This document shows positions 43,419 to 56,380 of a stretch of 64,000 bases of DNA, in pieces; positions within the stretch are counted from its first letter, which is position 1; each line of letters opens with the position of its first letter. The stretch comes from Daucus carota subsp. sativus (taxonomy: Eukaryota > Streptophyta > Magnoliopsida > Apiales > Apiaceae), in contig NC_030384.2 in assembly GCF_001625215.2 (NCBI RefSeq), forward strand, positions 26,152,527-26,216,526. The letters run 5' to 3'. The position numbers and the translations under genes were made by a program. The notes beneath the pieces are model-generated. The model did no database searches. It had not been told where the DNA came from and was given only the letters and a program-made list of their open reading frames with translations.

Positions 43419-46391
43419 CAGTGGTGGGTTTACAGTTTGGCATGGTGTGCCACGTGACACACCATTGTTTTAAAAAAAATAATTATTTATTATCTATATG
43501 TCTATTGTATGTGCAGCACGTGAGCATTAGTAAATATAAACAGATAAACTGTATATTCTCTATTAGCTTCTGCTTCCTCTGTTTATACTTCTGGCTCCAA
43601 ACTCCATTCATCGACGGCTTTAATTTACAAATTCTTGTATTCATCTCAAACTCCACACATACAGCTTTCATATTGTCTGGATAATTTGTGGATTTCTTAA
43701 ATTCCAAAAATATACATTCTGACATAGAAAACTTTGAGCCAACAAGGTGTTTGTGAAAATGTCGCAGTGAATTTTTTGACAAAATCATTGCTTTTCTTGC
43801 TTGTTGAGCAGTGACAGCATGAAAAGGTTGAATAAACGGGATATAACGAGTTTCTTTACCAAAAAAACGAACAGAGAAAATGGCTCTCTAAGTCAAGCAA
43901 GTGAACCTCCTGCTTCTCCTCAAGCAAGTGAACCTCTTGCTCCTGCAATTGAAATCCTCCCACCACCTCTAACAAGTGAACAAAATTCTTCTCCATCAGT
44001 CAATTTGCCTCCACCAGATTTTGATGTTATAAATCTTTCTCATGATCTTGGAAAAAGGAAAAAAAATGAGTGATTTTCATCCTAATGAAAGGGATTTAGT
44101 GAGAAGAACATACATACAAAGAGGGCCTTGCCAACCGGTCGATTATGTGTTTCCTAAAACACAAAATTGGATTAAAGAGCGTCCCTTTAATGTTCGATGG
44201 TATGATACTTGGAAATCTTGGCTTGAGTATAGTGTGGATAAAGATGTTGCCTTTTGTTTCATTTTCTATTTGTTCAAGGCTGAAAATACTGCAGGGGGTG
44301 ATGCTTTTGTTAATGAAGGCTTTAAGTCTTGGAATAGATTATCTACCATTAGAGATCATGTTGGTAAACACATGAGTTGTCATAATAATGCAGTGGTTGC
44401 TATGGAATTGTTCAAGAGACAAGAATGAAGCATTAGCAGTGCTTTATTAAAACAAACAGTGGAGATTAAGAATGCATATCACAAGCGATTAGAAGCATCA
44501 GTTACAGCCATCAGATGGCTTTTGCTACAAGGGCTGCCATTTCGTGGGCACGATGAAAAAGAAAGTTCAAGCAATAGAGGTAATTTTGTTTCATTGTTAA
44601 CTCTTTTCTCAGAACATGATCCTGAATATGCTAAAGTAGTTTTAAAAATGGCTCCTGGTAATTGTCAACTCATTTCTCCGGTAGTTCAAAAAGATATTAT
44701 TCATGCTTGTGCAAAAGAAACGACTAAGGCAATATTTGAAGAGCTTAATGATGGATTTTTTTCAATTCTTGCCGATGATTTCGTTGATATTTCTGATAAG
44801 AAACAAATGGCTCTTCGTTTGCGATATGTCAATCAAAAAGGAGAAGTGTGTGAACGATTTATTGGTGTTGTGCATGTTCCCAATACTACTTCATTAACTC
44901 TTTTGGCAGCTATTGAGTCATTACTCATGGAATATTCATTGACTTTCTCTCAAGTTCGGGGTCAAGGTTATGATGGGGCGAGTGATATGCAAGGTACAAT
45001 CAATGGGCTCAAAACTATAGTGCAGAATGAATGCCCCCAAGCATACTTTGTTCACTGCTTTGAACATCAACTTCAGTTGACACAAGTTGCAATTGCTAAG
45101 AAAAACTTTGATTGTGGTTAGCTCTTTATTGATGTACTTGCACCTCTCTTGAATTTTATGGGAGGTTCATCAAAAAGAAAAGAATTTCTTTGAGAAAAAC
45201 AAGCTGTCCGAGTGGTTGAAGCATTATCTTTGGGTGAAATTGAGACGGGAAGTGGTTTAAATCAAGAACGTGGTTTAGGTAGACCATGTGATACTCGTTC
45301 GGGCTCTCATTTTAAAACAATATTGAATGTTCTTAATCTATATCCCACGATCTTTGAGTCTCTTGATGCTATTGCAGAAGTTTCTGATACAATTGACTCT
45401 AATAAAGCTCAATCCATCATCCTTCTGTTGATGTCTTTTGACTTTGTGTTTGTGGCTCACTTAATGGTTTCTATATTTGGGATAACAAATGAGTTAAATG
45501 TGGCTTTGCAAAAACATGATCAAGATATTGTAAATGCTATGTCTATGGTTAACATAACCAAGACAAATTTACAGAAGATGCGAGGTAAAGGATGGGATTC
45601 TCATATGGACAAGGTAACTTCCTTTATGATTAAGTATGGTGTTGAGCTTCCAAATATGGAGGGAAATTATATTGTTCCAGGGAGAAGGTTGTACAGAGGC
45701 AAAGGCTCTCAGGTAACAAATTTACATCATTTCTGAGTTGAAGTATTTATTAGTGTCATTGATCTTCAATTGCAAGAACTTGAAAATCGCTTCCCCGAGG
45801 TTAGTAAGGAATTACTTATGTGCATGTCATGCTTTAGTCCCGTTAATTAATAGATTTGCTGCTTTTGACAAAAGTAAATTACTTCGACTTGCTACATTCT
45901 ACCCAAAGGAGTTTTCAAGTAGTGAATTGTTATTCTTTCAGCATTCTCTAGAGAATTTTATTGTTTCCATTAGAGAAGATGAGAGATTTTGGAATTTAAA
46001 AAGTCTTGGCGAGCTTTCCGTGAAACTTGTTGAAACGGGAAAGCATACAACTCATGAAAGTGTCTACTTGTTACTGAAATTGGTCTTGATTCTCCCTGTT
46101 GCAACGACAAGTGTTGAAAGAGTTTTTTCGGGAATGACGCAAGTGAAAGCTAAACTACGAAATAGCATAGGAGATCAAATGTTGAATGATTGTTTGATTA
46201 CATATCAAGAGAGGGATTTATTTTTGAATATTAAGATGAATGATATTGTAAATTGCTATCAAAACATGAAAACTCGTCGAGATCAATTGCAGTAATATGA
46301 AGTGTTTTCTATATATGAATCAGTTTTTTTAATTAATTTGTTGAAATAAAATTAATGACACACCATGTATAAAATTCTGTATACGCCACTG
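43419..46391 (+). mobile_element. hAT element inserted in gene copy d
   Basis: The termini are CAGTGGTGGGTTTACA (43,419) and TGTATACGCCACTG (46,391), an inverted pair of hAT type. To the right lies ACTAAACC, which continues the gene copy sequence. The left flanking copy of this 8-bp duplication appears split: ACTA at 20,525-20,528 and AACC-like bases at 43,414-43,418. LINE A would have inserted within it. The element is 2,973 bp. Confidence 0.75.
43819..46295 (+). pseudogene. hAT transposase, TTF-type zinc finger/DUF4371 family (decayed)
   Basis: The protein begins MKRLNKRDITSFFTKKTNRE with a proline- and serine-rich linker. A frame change near 44,067 leads to the TTF-type zinc finger region (RRTYIQRGPCQPVDYVFPKT, CFIFYLFKAENTAGGDAFV, WNRLSTIRDHVGKH). 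DUF4371 follows with the first catalytic Asp region (FFSILADDFVDISDKKQMAL) and the second (VRGQGYDGASDMQG). The C-terminal dimerisation domain is well preserved (VLILPVATTSVERVFSGMTQ). Stops occur near 44,428, 45,121, 45,193 and 45,736, so the transposase cannot be made whole. These elements are often annotated as zinc finger MYM-type protein 1-like genes. Confidence 0.8.
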
Positions 46392-46503
46392 ACTAAACCC
46401 TCCTCCCTCAATTCACCCTTATTTTAGCCAGGTATATTAGCCCCATACTCTCCCAAGATTACTACATTATATAGATCCCCAATCTTTTTTTGGTTTAAGT
46501 GCT
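46392..46503 (+). pseudogene. Displaced continuation of gene copy d (intron fragment)
   Basis: ACTAAACCCTCCTCCCTCAA through CCCAATCTTTTTTTGGTTTAAG matches the reverse complement of 3,908-4,007 beside copy a, with few changes. It would follow 20,528 directly in the original gene. Similarity stops at the AG before the expected last exon. Confidence 0.8.
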
Positions 46504-47540
46504 TGCATTTCTAATACCTAATTAAGCATAAGTAAAATTTATTGCAAATATTCTTCTGATCAACAGATTTCTTTAAGAAAATATTTTGTGAGTTAGATCT
46601 TGTCACAACTGCTTTTCACGAACATTCGTTGATAAATAATTATATAATAAAAAAAAAGAGTACACCAATGTTTGTTGCAAGAAAATTTTTGAAGAAAGAA
46701 GTATATTAGTTACCATGTTGCCATCTTTTCTGCTTCCACTTCACTGTTAATCTTAGTAAGCAACTTGTCGTTCAAATTTTAACGCATGATAAAAGAACTA
46801 ACAACCTATGATCATCTGGGACTTGGTAGCTCCCCTGTATCACAAATATCTGAAGCTAATGCTTTAACCGTGAAAATGGAAAATGGCGCAACCGATCTGA
46901 CAGTAAATGTAATGTAGACTAACGTGCAGCCTCGAAGAGTTATCAAAATATTAATTCTCATTGGGTGATCCCATGATTTGGGAGGTACCACATTTGTCAA
47001 GGTGCTTTATTAGGCAAAGCCAAGCCCACTAACAAACAATGCATCAACTACTAGAAATTTTGCATTAGATATCGGCTAAAAACTGATGTTCCAATTTTTC
47101 TGGGCGATGTCTTTGGCGGTGATGTTTAAAGTATTTATATGAAACATCGACCGGCAAACAATGTCTTTGTCGGTGAAGTCTAAAGTACCTATATTGATAG
47201 TAGTAATGTTTGATCGATATGTTATCCAGGGGTGTTAAAGGGAGCTCACTCCATGTTTGGGCTCATATTTTGGCTCATGATAGCTTACCAATTATCAATT
47301 ATCATAAAAATAAATGACTCCTCTGTCCCATTTTAACGGTTTTTGACTTTTTTACACTTATTTTAAGGTGTTATACAAATCACATCTAAACATAATTTTT
47401 CTTTATAAAATTTATATCAAATAAAAGTTTAGAAGTTTAGAATCTAAACTTTTATTTGATCTAAGAATTGAATTTTTTTTTATTGAGTGTAGATATTGTT
47501 TTTTACACCTCAATATACGTGCCAAAAAGTTAAACATCAA
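46504..47540. other. No gene seen; possible CACTA-like and MITE ends
   Basis: AT-rich sequence. ACTACTAGAAATTTTGCATT at about 47,047 with repeats of 'gatgtctttggcggtgatgt' after it resembles a CACTA subterminal region. GACTCCTCTGTCCCATTTTAACGG near 47,316 looks like the start of a Stowaway-type MITE whose other end is not clear. Confidence 0.35.
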
Positions 47541-47546
47541 TTAGAA

Positions 47547-47920
47547 CGGTTAACATTTTTTTCAGGCATCTCCTCAAATAATTTTTCAGTTCCCTGAACG
47601 TCTGCATTGTTTGCATAGCCATTCAACAAGGTATTCCAAGACATCAGGTCCTTATTAGGCATCACATCGAAAAGCTCCCTAGCCGCTACCATGTCGCCAC
47701 ATTTAATATACCCCGAAACCATAGTGTTCCACAAAACAATATCCCTATCAGGCGCCAAATCAAATAGACGCCTCGCTGAATCTATATCACCATACAAAAG
47801 AAATGCATTAACCATAGAAGTCCAAGCAACAACATTCCTCCCAACCATTTCACTAAATGCTTTATAAGCTAAACCAATTTCACCCCCACTCGAATACATA
47901 TCAACCAATGTCGTCCCCAC
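47547..47920 (-). pseudogene. PPR protein fragment (PLS type)
   Basis: The minus-strand frame reads GTTLVDMYSSGGEIGLAYKA, FSEMVGRNVVAWTSMVNAFL, DIVLWNTMVSGYIKCGDMVA and DLMSWNTLLNGYANNADVQG, ending EKLFEEMPEKN. This is about three and a half pentatricopeptide repeats of the kind found in organelle RNA-binding PPR proteins. There is no N-terminus, start codon context or C-terminal E/DYW domain. Both borders drop abruptly into non-coding DNA, so it is a captured or truncated fragment rather than a gene. Confidence 0.7.
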
Positions 47921-47929
47921 GTCTATTAT

Positions 47930-48490
47930 TAAACAATAAGTTCGGAACTTTTTAATTAATGAGTCCGGTCAATGAGTATCGAAACTTTTATCATATGTTG
48001 GTGTTTGGTTGAAGAAAATGCTAACCTCATTTCTCTTATCAGATTAATTGGTAAATCCTAACTACGTCTTGAAATTTTATATACCATTCTCATTCTCGTG
48101 AACCACAACTCTCATGCCCTTCATTTTCATTGGTGAATTTCACTCTCATCAACGATCCAAACACTCCACGTGACAATGAGCAAAAGAAATATATCAGTTA
48201 AAATCATAAAGCCAAAGTTTATTTAATTATATTAAAAATACGCCTTTCCCTTCTGTTAATAACTAAAATCTAAATGAATGTGAAGGAGTTTAACAGACCA
48301 CTTATGCTTGTCATACTTTCCAAGCTGTGACCCGTGATCATGACTCTGATCCAAAACTTGATGGCAGGTTTACAGCTCGGATATGAACACAACTGAACAT
48401 TTAGCTTAAACCTTTAAAATAGTTTATATATACTTGCAATCAAAACAAAGAATACTTTCTTGACGTTAAATGACCGAGAAGAAATTCTTG
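47930..48490. other. 3' flank of the kinase gene; no gene seen
   Basis: Non-coding AT-rich sequence between the PPR fragment and the kinase stop codon, probably including the kinase 3' UTR and poly-A region on the minus strand. Confidence 0.5.
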
Positions 48491-48496
48491 AGTGTT

Positions 48497-51400
48497 CTAA
48501 GAAGGATGGCTTTGTGGAGTGTATGTTTGTGACACTATGTGATCTAAAGCTTTAACCACATCAGATACACGAGGACGTTTGGAAGGTTGCTCTTGAACAC
48601 AAATTAAAGCAGTTGCAAAAGCTTTATATAATGATTTTGCTGGATACCGGCCTTGGAGCGCAGGATCAACCATATGGTAAATGTTTTCCCTGTTCTTTAG
48701 CAGGGGTCTTGCCTGCACAGACAAACACACAAATTACTAATAAAAATAAAAAGAATAATGGATTTTGTAATTAGTAGGATGTAAAGTATAAAGAAAGGCA
48801 AGAGGCAATCTCCCAAATTTTAAACTAAAGAAAATGGTAGAGTTGTGGTTCAATACTATCAAGTCTTTTATTTTACTGGTGTAAATGCCATAATGAAACA
48901 ATGCTAATGTAGAATGCCAGTCATGACTGTGGGTACAAGGAACTATTATGTACAAAAAACCGAATGTAACTTGCCGCATACAAGTTATCACAATGCTACA
49001 AGTACTAAACTGGTAAATCTCAGTTATAAATTATTTAATTGCTCTGTTATAGTGGAAGAATGGGAAGTTGCAGCAGCTTGATAATAATAGTGTGTGAAGT
49101 ATACAAGTAGTTGAACGGATGAGCAATTAATTTGCAGATTGAAAGGACTTACATGGAACGAACAAAGGGAGGATTAATTTGAGAAATGTTTAAGAATCTC
49201 ACACCTTTCTCCCCCTCACTCCAACCGAACCAAGTTAACACAGCAGGGATATTAAGCACAGCAACAATCGAAATAGGTATCATTACATACTTATATAGGT
49301 TGGCTTATTTAGTCCTTAGCATGACACGATTAAATTACAGTGTAAAAGAACCATGAGTTTTAAAACTTTTAACATGCAACTAACCAAGTGCTTCAGCATT
49401 AAATCAACATTTAGGGCATAGCTTTGTTTTGAAACATATTGCTGAAAACAGATGACAAATCTCTATGGCATATCAAAACTACAGCAAACTGTATGATTTG
49501 AGTATACCAAAATAGTAGAAAGAAATTATTCACTGAAAGAAGATATCTTACCCATGCAACCAAATTCTGTTCCTTGGCAGATTTCCTTTTATCTATTGCT
49601 CTCCTTCCGGTAATTATCTCTAAAAGAAAAACCCCAAAACTATAAATGTCTGACTTAAATGTCAGCTGGCCAGTCATTGCATATTCTGGTGCACAGTAAC
49701 CATAAGTTCCCATTACTCTAGTTGAAACATGAGTATTGTTCCCAGTAGGCCCCACTTTAGCCAACCCAAAATCTGATAGCTTGGGATGATAGTCCTCCCC
49801 CAGCAGAAGGTTAGAACATTTCAGATCACGATATATTATCGGGGGATTCATCTTATCATGTAGATATTCTAGTCCCCTTGCTGCACCAGCTGCAATCTTC
49901 ATTCTGATATTCCAATCAAGTCCCTTTCGGTTTGGGCCTATATAGTTAGACAAGAACAAAATGACACAGCATATATAACAAATGTATGTACGAATGAAGA
50001 AAGAATTGTAGATATGCAGAAAAGCGGTGCCATGTTAAAGCACTCAACTTCGATAATACAAGAGTACAGAAGGAAGAACATGGTTATGAAAATAATATAC
50101 CGTGCAGATGGCCCTCCAGTGAACCCAATGACATGTACTCGTACACCAACAACTTCTGGCCTGCCTCGACACAATATCCAACTAGCTTTACAAGATTTGG
50201 ATGATCAACTAGACTTAAAGTCATCATTTCAACAACGAATTCCCTGATACCTTGTGAGCCATCAGAGTCTAGTTTTTTGATAGCTAAAAGCTGGCTCAGT
50301 AAATATATGATAGAAACGAAAAAGAAAGTATCAATATGCAAGTTCATGATCAAAACGTTTTAAAAGGTGCAATATATATACACATATATATAAATGGATC
50401 CAAAAAGAAAAGTATCAACTTGCTAGTTGAGAATATATATATAAGAAAGACAAGCTGGTTTCAACTGACCTCACCAGTTTCCTTGAGCTTTCCTTTGAAA
50501 ACTTTGCCAAATCCACCTTCACCTAGAAGGTTTTCCATACTGAAATTCTCAGTGGCATGAAGCAATTCAGATAATTTAAACGACTTAGACTTTCCCTTCT
50601 TTCTGTCATCATCACCCACCCTTCTGTTACAGTCCAATTCCTTGCTAACCACAGATTGTTCTACACCCCCATAATCTTCTTTCTTGTCAGTATCTTCTGA
50701 TGAATCTTCCGATGCATCTGAGCCATGTGAAAGGAGGTTTAAAAAAGAAGTAACAGGAGACAGAAGAAACCATTTAAAGGACAAAATCAAAAGGCACAGA
50801 ATGAGCAGAGATTCTTTAATCTCAGATAATTCACATGAATTAGATTATGCAAGTAAATTGAATTCATATTATATATTATCATCATAAAGACCACCATTAG
50901 TATATCACATTAGTTCAAACAGAGAAGTCATCCCCCAGCAATTCTAGTAGCAAATAAAGCCTTCCCAACAGACTCTGATACAACCCATCACAAAAGACGG
51001 CTCACCTCTTCCGTCTGATTGTCATTTTGTGGTTACCTAAGCTTTTCAGCAAATCCCACCTTTCGGACAAAATAGTGAACAATTAGGACTCTCTTAAATG
51101 TGTCACATACTCAATACACAATTCCTTTGTCAGTGTTCATCATATAGTGCATAAAACAAAACTGTGACCTTTGTTGCAAAAAATATGAATTACTAAGTTA
51201 CTTTGTCAGTGCAGGTTGATTGAACTGTCTAATTGAAAATGCAAATCAGCCTATTGAAAAAAATACAAACAGGACAAAATACGTCAAACTCTAAAGAATA
51301 ATAGTCAAAGCATTAGTTGAACAGCTCCAACCAGCATATATGAAATGCCAAGCAATCATATGTCACTCATTTATACAAGACTATTAAGTTAAAGAAAACA

Positions 51401-51582
51401 ATTCACGATCGCACGGAAGCTATTGAACAGTAAAATGAGGCGCTAATGAATGATTACAAAGATGTAAAAAATCAGAAATATGTACTGTTTCATTGTAATC
51501 GTCCACAAAATGCAGAACAAGAATTCATGCCATTCCTATTGATTGATTGAGAGAGAGAGAGAGCGAGGGAGGCAGAGAGAGG

Positions 51583-51632
<50 letters not shown>

Positions 51633-51817
51633 GGGAGGGAGAGAGAGAGAGAGAGAGAGGGAGAGAGGGGGGGAGAGAGAGAGGGAGAGGGAGAGGGGGA
51701 GAGAGAGAATGTACCTAATGTTGTTCGAGGGTGATCATAGTTCTGATCAAGAGCTTTGTACTCCATCTTATTTTTTAAGCGTTTTGTAACATCTCTACTC
51801 CATGGAAAACAACCCAT
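48497..51817 (-). CDS. Receptor-like cytoplasmic kinase, subfamily VII (PBS1-like/PBL type)
   Basis: Five exons join in frame (51,715-51,817; 50,470-50,717; 50,101-50,290; 49,552-49,937; 48,497-48,712), giving 380 residues. The N-terminus [10 protein letters not shown] has Gly2 and Cys3, a myristoylation and palmitoylation signal for the plasma membrane. An acidic linker ([18 protein letters not shown]) follows. The kinase shows [20 protein letters not shown], glycine loop [20 protein letters not shown] (catalytic Lys), [50 protein letters not shown] and [21 protein letters not shown], ending [23 protein letters not shown] with intact K, D and DFG indicates an active Ser/Thr kinase. RLCK-VII members relay signals from pattern-recognition receptors. 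No mutation was seen; the segment before LDWN is a few residues shorter than usual. Intron 1 has a GA microsatellite at its 5' end. Confidence 0.9.
51550..51710. repeat. (GA)n microsatellite in kinase intron 1
   Basis: About 160 bp of GAGAGA with G-rich interruptions on the plus strand (CT-rich on the gene strand). It begins a few bases after the exon 1 donor (ACATTAG|GTACATTC). Long open frames here on both strands are artefacts of the repeat. Confidence 0.95.
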
Positions 51818-52661
51818 TGCTCTAAGTTACTGCTTCCTAAACGATCCACCGTCTCTGTATATATACATGTATTTATGTAAAGAGATGTGTGAGGAATGAA
51901 TGAAACGTGGGCATGTGTAGGATAAAATAAACACGAATGCGAGATAGCTGGCGTGTGAAGGTGTTATTTATTTCCTTCTCTATTTAAGTGCAAAACCCAG
52001 AAGAGAAAGAACTGGAATGCACAAACAGAGAATGGGAAAAAAAGGCATTTGCCTTTTAAACACAAAGATACGTCCAAGTAGATTCCACGTAGATTCCTTT
52101 ATGAATGTTTCTTGCTCTCTTGGTCTTCGTCACCGCAATCCTCCTGGTTTGGTGTTGCTAAATACAGTTCATTTTTGCTTTCTGCAGTTCGCAGAGATTA
52201 CAAATATGACCTTAGCCTTGTTAAATGTATCAAACCCTAATAAATGTGTGTTGTTGATTACAATATGTTTACTTCTGACAGTTAAAGCTTTGGCTAATGC
52301 ATATTTACATGTGTATAATACTGTGCTACAACACTAATTTGTAAACAATCATTTTCTTACTTTCTTGATTTAAAAATTTAAAATGTTTAGATTTTAATTC
52401 TAAAGCATGCATTCTTTTCAAAAAAATATATTATAAAATATAATTATCACGTTTTCAATAATCTATTAGTTTTGTATATATAATATCATGAATTAATATA
52501 ATTATTGATTATTACAGGTTCCATTCACTTTTATAAATTTTAAATACTTTTAAAATTTCGTGCGAAGAGTAATTTTATTCACAAAAAAATAATTAAAATT
52601 ACAAGAAAAATTATTAAAAATTACTTTCGTAATATTTTGTAATTTTTATTTTTGGATGAAT

Positions 52662-52699
<38 letters not shown>

Positions 52700-53752
52700 T
52701 ACGTTATTTAAATAAAAGAATTTACGTTTGCATGCACTTGCAACTAATAAGATATAGGTATGCGATGAATTAATGATGAACTGTAATTTCCAACTGTTCC
52801 ATGTTAAATTATTATTGGGATTTTATAATTATATTTATAAAATTATTTATAAAATCAAATAAAAAATATGTGAATAAAACTTATATATCCAAATTATCTT
52901 TCTAAATCTTTAATACATATTAAAGGTTCTAGACGAGCTAAAGGTTGTATTATAAAAAAATCAAGCATTTTCTATTTTAACTAATATATTATATGAAACA
53001 CTAGTGTAAATTTTTTAATATTTTATGTTATAGAGATTTTAGCCCATCCAGATGGTAATTGGGGGCCGTGCGGATAGTATAGTTTTAAGTTGTTTTGATT
53101 AAATGAGAATAAACAAAATAAAAAATTAAACACATCGATAAAAAATAAAGAAGTCTATAAAATTATATATAAAGTCAAGTATTTTAATTATAAAATTATA
53201 CATAAAGTCAAATAAAAATTATATGAATAGATTATGTATAAAAATTATCTTTCTAAATTCTTAATACATATTAAAAGTTACAGGCCAACTAAAGTTTATA
53301 TTATAATAAAATCAGGTATTTTTATTTTGACTAAAAAATTATAACAGACACTAGTATTAACTTATTTGAAAAATCAAGTATTTTATTTATAAAATTATAT
53401 GTAAAAAATATATGAATAAATATTATTTATACAAATTATCTTTTTAAATTCTTAATACATATTAAGGTTAATGGTCAACTAAAGATTATATTATAAAAAA
53501 ATAATCAAATATAGTCTAATATAGTCATAAAATTTTAAGTTGTTTAAATTAAAGTTGTGAATGCACAAGCAATTTTTCAACAAAAACTAAAAAGAATAAA
53601 ATTAACAGGATGATAACAATTCAAATCTATTTATTAATAAGATGATATTTTAATAAAACAATGAAATCTATATGTTTTTTTATATACCGAAAATAGAATA
53701 TGTATCATCAAATCTATTTATTACTAATAAGTTAGTAACACTAACATGAATA
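51818..53752. other. Kinase 5' flank and AT-rich non-coding DNA
   Basis: 51,818-52,000 is probably the kinase 5' UTR and promoter. From 52,330 the sequence is extremely AT-rich, with a (TA)n run at 52,664-52,695. A 'taaaattatatataaagtcaa' phrase recurs near 52,835, 53,155, 53,200 and 53,385, a decayed tandem repeat. No gene seen. Confidence 0.5.
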
Positions 53753-53754
53753 TA

Positions 53755-54242
53755 CAGTAGAAACTCTATAAATCAATAATGACGAGACCAGAGAAATTTA
53801 TTAATTTAGAGAGTTATTAATTTATCGATAAATTAATAATTATTAATTTAAAGAGTTTTTAACCGATTATACACTACATACCAAATAAAAATGCAAAATA
53901 GTGTATACTTATTACTCACTTAGAAATACATTGCTATGAATCTTGGGACTCAATATAAATTGGCAACTATTGTAATAATGACTTTTGAAGTATTGTACGG
54001 TAAATGTAAACAAGAGGAATAAATGTGTTCAATATCCAGTATTTTTAAGCAAGTTTTCATGAAATATTAATTTATGATTTTTCTGGGACCGAAAATTATA
54101 AAAAGATCTCACGAAAAATTATTATCTTATTATTTTATCGAGTTTTTCAATTTTTTAAATTGGCCCAAGTCGGGACCGGACAAATTTATTATTTTAAAGA
54201 GTTTATTAAATTACCGAGTATTAATTTAAAGAGTTTCTACTG
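53755..54242. mobile_element. pogo/Emigrant-like MITE (488 bp)
   Basis: The termini CAGTAGAAACTCTATAAATC and the inverted GAGTTTCTACTG are flanked by TA on both sides. The ends resemble the CAGTA-type repeats of pogo-related Emigrant/Lemi elements. Internal stretches of ATTAATTTA repeats give strong foldback. No ORF is present. Confidence 0.75.
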
Positions 54243-54244
54243 TA

Positions 54245-56380
54245 TTAACATGCATGTATTATTAAACAAAAAGAATGTGTGTATTAAATAATATTCATGC
54301 ATATGCATCAGTTAATAGTTGAAAAAAGAAAATTAAATATATTAGTTAATGCTTGTATACGTTAATCCAGTAGCACAAAAAATTAGGGCTGACTTTGTTT
54401 GTTTGCTAATATTGCGCAGAAGTGTAGGAAGGACACATTTGTAATCTCTATGAACTGCACAAAGTAATTTTGAACTGTATTTAGCAACTATGTTTTATTT
54501 TTCTAATATTTAAGATTTTTCAAAGAATCATTCACCGCCTTCCCAAACGCAAGGTTTTTTGAGGCGGCTATTTAAATTTATTTATACTAGCTTTAAATCC
54601 TGAGGAGAATAAAATTTGAAATTTATTATTTTTTATTTAATATTTAACAGCATTTGTTAGTATTTTAATATTAATGAATTGAAAGTTGTTTATAATATAT
54701 TAATCGACCCCCTTAAAATTTAGCTATTACAATATTTTTATATATTTCTAAATAGGTAGTAAGAACATTTTTATTATTTGTTCAGTAATTTTTCTTTTAA
54801 TATTAATATGTTGGTTTTTTTAATATTAATATGTTGGTTAATGATCAAATACAAACCACTCGATGCGAATCAAAATAAGCTCAATGTGAAGCAAGAGAAA
54901 CCAAACACACACATATATATATATAACATCACTCATTCCCGGATGTCTATCACCCACCCGAGACCCATTCCCAATCTCACTCAATCAACCTCAGGCCCAC
55001 TAAAACCTCACTAAGGCTCTGGACAAGACTGAGAGAGGCTCTACACAAGCTCAAGAGCCAATATCTTACCCCATCCCCTTCCAACTAGGGTCCACCCTTG
55101 TCCACTAGACATTGTCAAGCCCTACCTCGGAATCCATTCTCAGGGCCTACAAACCTCATTATACTTTTAAAAGCATTGATTCAAATTTCAGTTTGTATTT
55201 AGTAGTTTGTATTGGAGTAATACTCTTAATATGTGATAATGTGTTTATTGATTAATTTTTGATCTTATTTCTCATTTAATATCGAATTTAAAAATTAAAT
55301 AGTTACTCGCTAAATGATATGTGATTAAACTTTATATAATTAGAATTTTGGATATCTTAACTTAAAAACTTTTACAAGACTTCCCTGTATATACCTAATT
55401 GAAAAATGTGCAATACTCTTGAGGGAAAACCGACCAAGCCTACGGTCGGTTTTGACTTTAGACCCAAAACGGCATCGTTTTGTCTAACAGATCATTACAA
55501 AATTAATTGAAGATATCCAAACACTTAACCAACCGAACTATTGGTCGGTTATGATCTGGACACGTCAACACTAAAACCGACCAATTCCGGCCCATCTGTT
55601 TAAATCAGCCAAAGTCTTGCCTAGATGATGTCGTTCTGGATAAAACTGATCAATTTTAACTGGTCAGTCTTATCCCGACACTTTTTTCTATATGTCGATT
55701 TTATGTGATCGATTTTGTCTTCTTTTTTTTAGTGCTATATGTGTGCCTGCTCATGTATTAATTCATCAAATAAATTGGAGTAAATAGTGCGTACACTAAT
55801 TTTGATAGATAATGTAATTGTGGTTTTAAGAATTACCAAATTACTCGAGTACTCACTCGATTAATCGATACTAATGAAGAAAGTTCACTAATTTGATTTT
55901 AAATATTCGACTAATAACTAGATATTTATTCAAACTGATATAACAAATATAATAAAATTATAGTAATATAATTAGATCACATACTTTTGTTCATTTTTAA
56001 ATTATCATTTTTCTATCTTTATAGAAAAATAAATACAATTAAGTGGAAACAGACTATACTTGTTATGATTACTAAATTACATTTTCTTACAAAATAAATA
56101 TAAATTATTAAAATAAATATAAATAAATATATAATAATGATAGATATACCAACATAATATTCTATTCGAAAACAAACCACATCATATACTCTTGTTTTTA
56201 AGGCTTAATGTGTTCTAATCTAAGACAAATACAAATCATCACCTAACTATAAATTACATATACTTACAAAATTAATATAACAAAATAACATATTTTCTAA
56301 TAAATATATTTCAAATAACATCTACTCCAAAAAATCAATATAATATAAATATTATATTTTTCTTTATGAATATATACAAA
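54245..56380. other. AT-rich non-coding DNA
   Basis: No gene seen. A short duplicated phrase (TATTAATATGTTGGTT) is at 54,800-54,840. Between 55,420 and 55,700 there are inverted ACCGACC/GGTCGGT pairs and 'aaaacggcatcgtttt' palindromes that may be remains of a transposon end. Confidence 0.4.

Noticed and set aside
43819..46295. Domesticated hAT transposase gene
   Set aside because: Multiple stops and intact-looking terminal repeats show an ordinary decayed transposon.
43411..46399. A simple perfect 8-bp target duplication immediately flanking the hAT
   Set aside because: The adjacent 8-mers (AAAACCCC and ACTAAACC) differ; the duplication is only recovered if LINE A split the left copy, with two extra C left unexplained.
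51536..51817. Long Arg/Glu or Ser/Leu/Pro open frames
   Set aside because: Artefacts of the GA/CT microsatellite; only the first 35 codons on the minus strand are real kinase exon 1.
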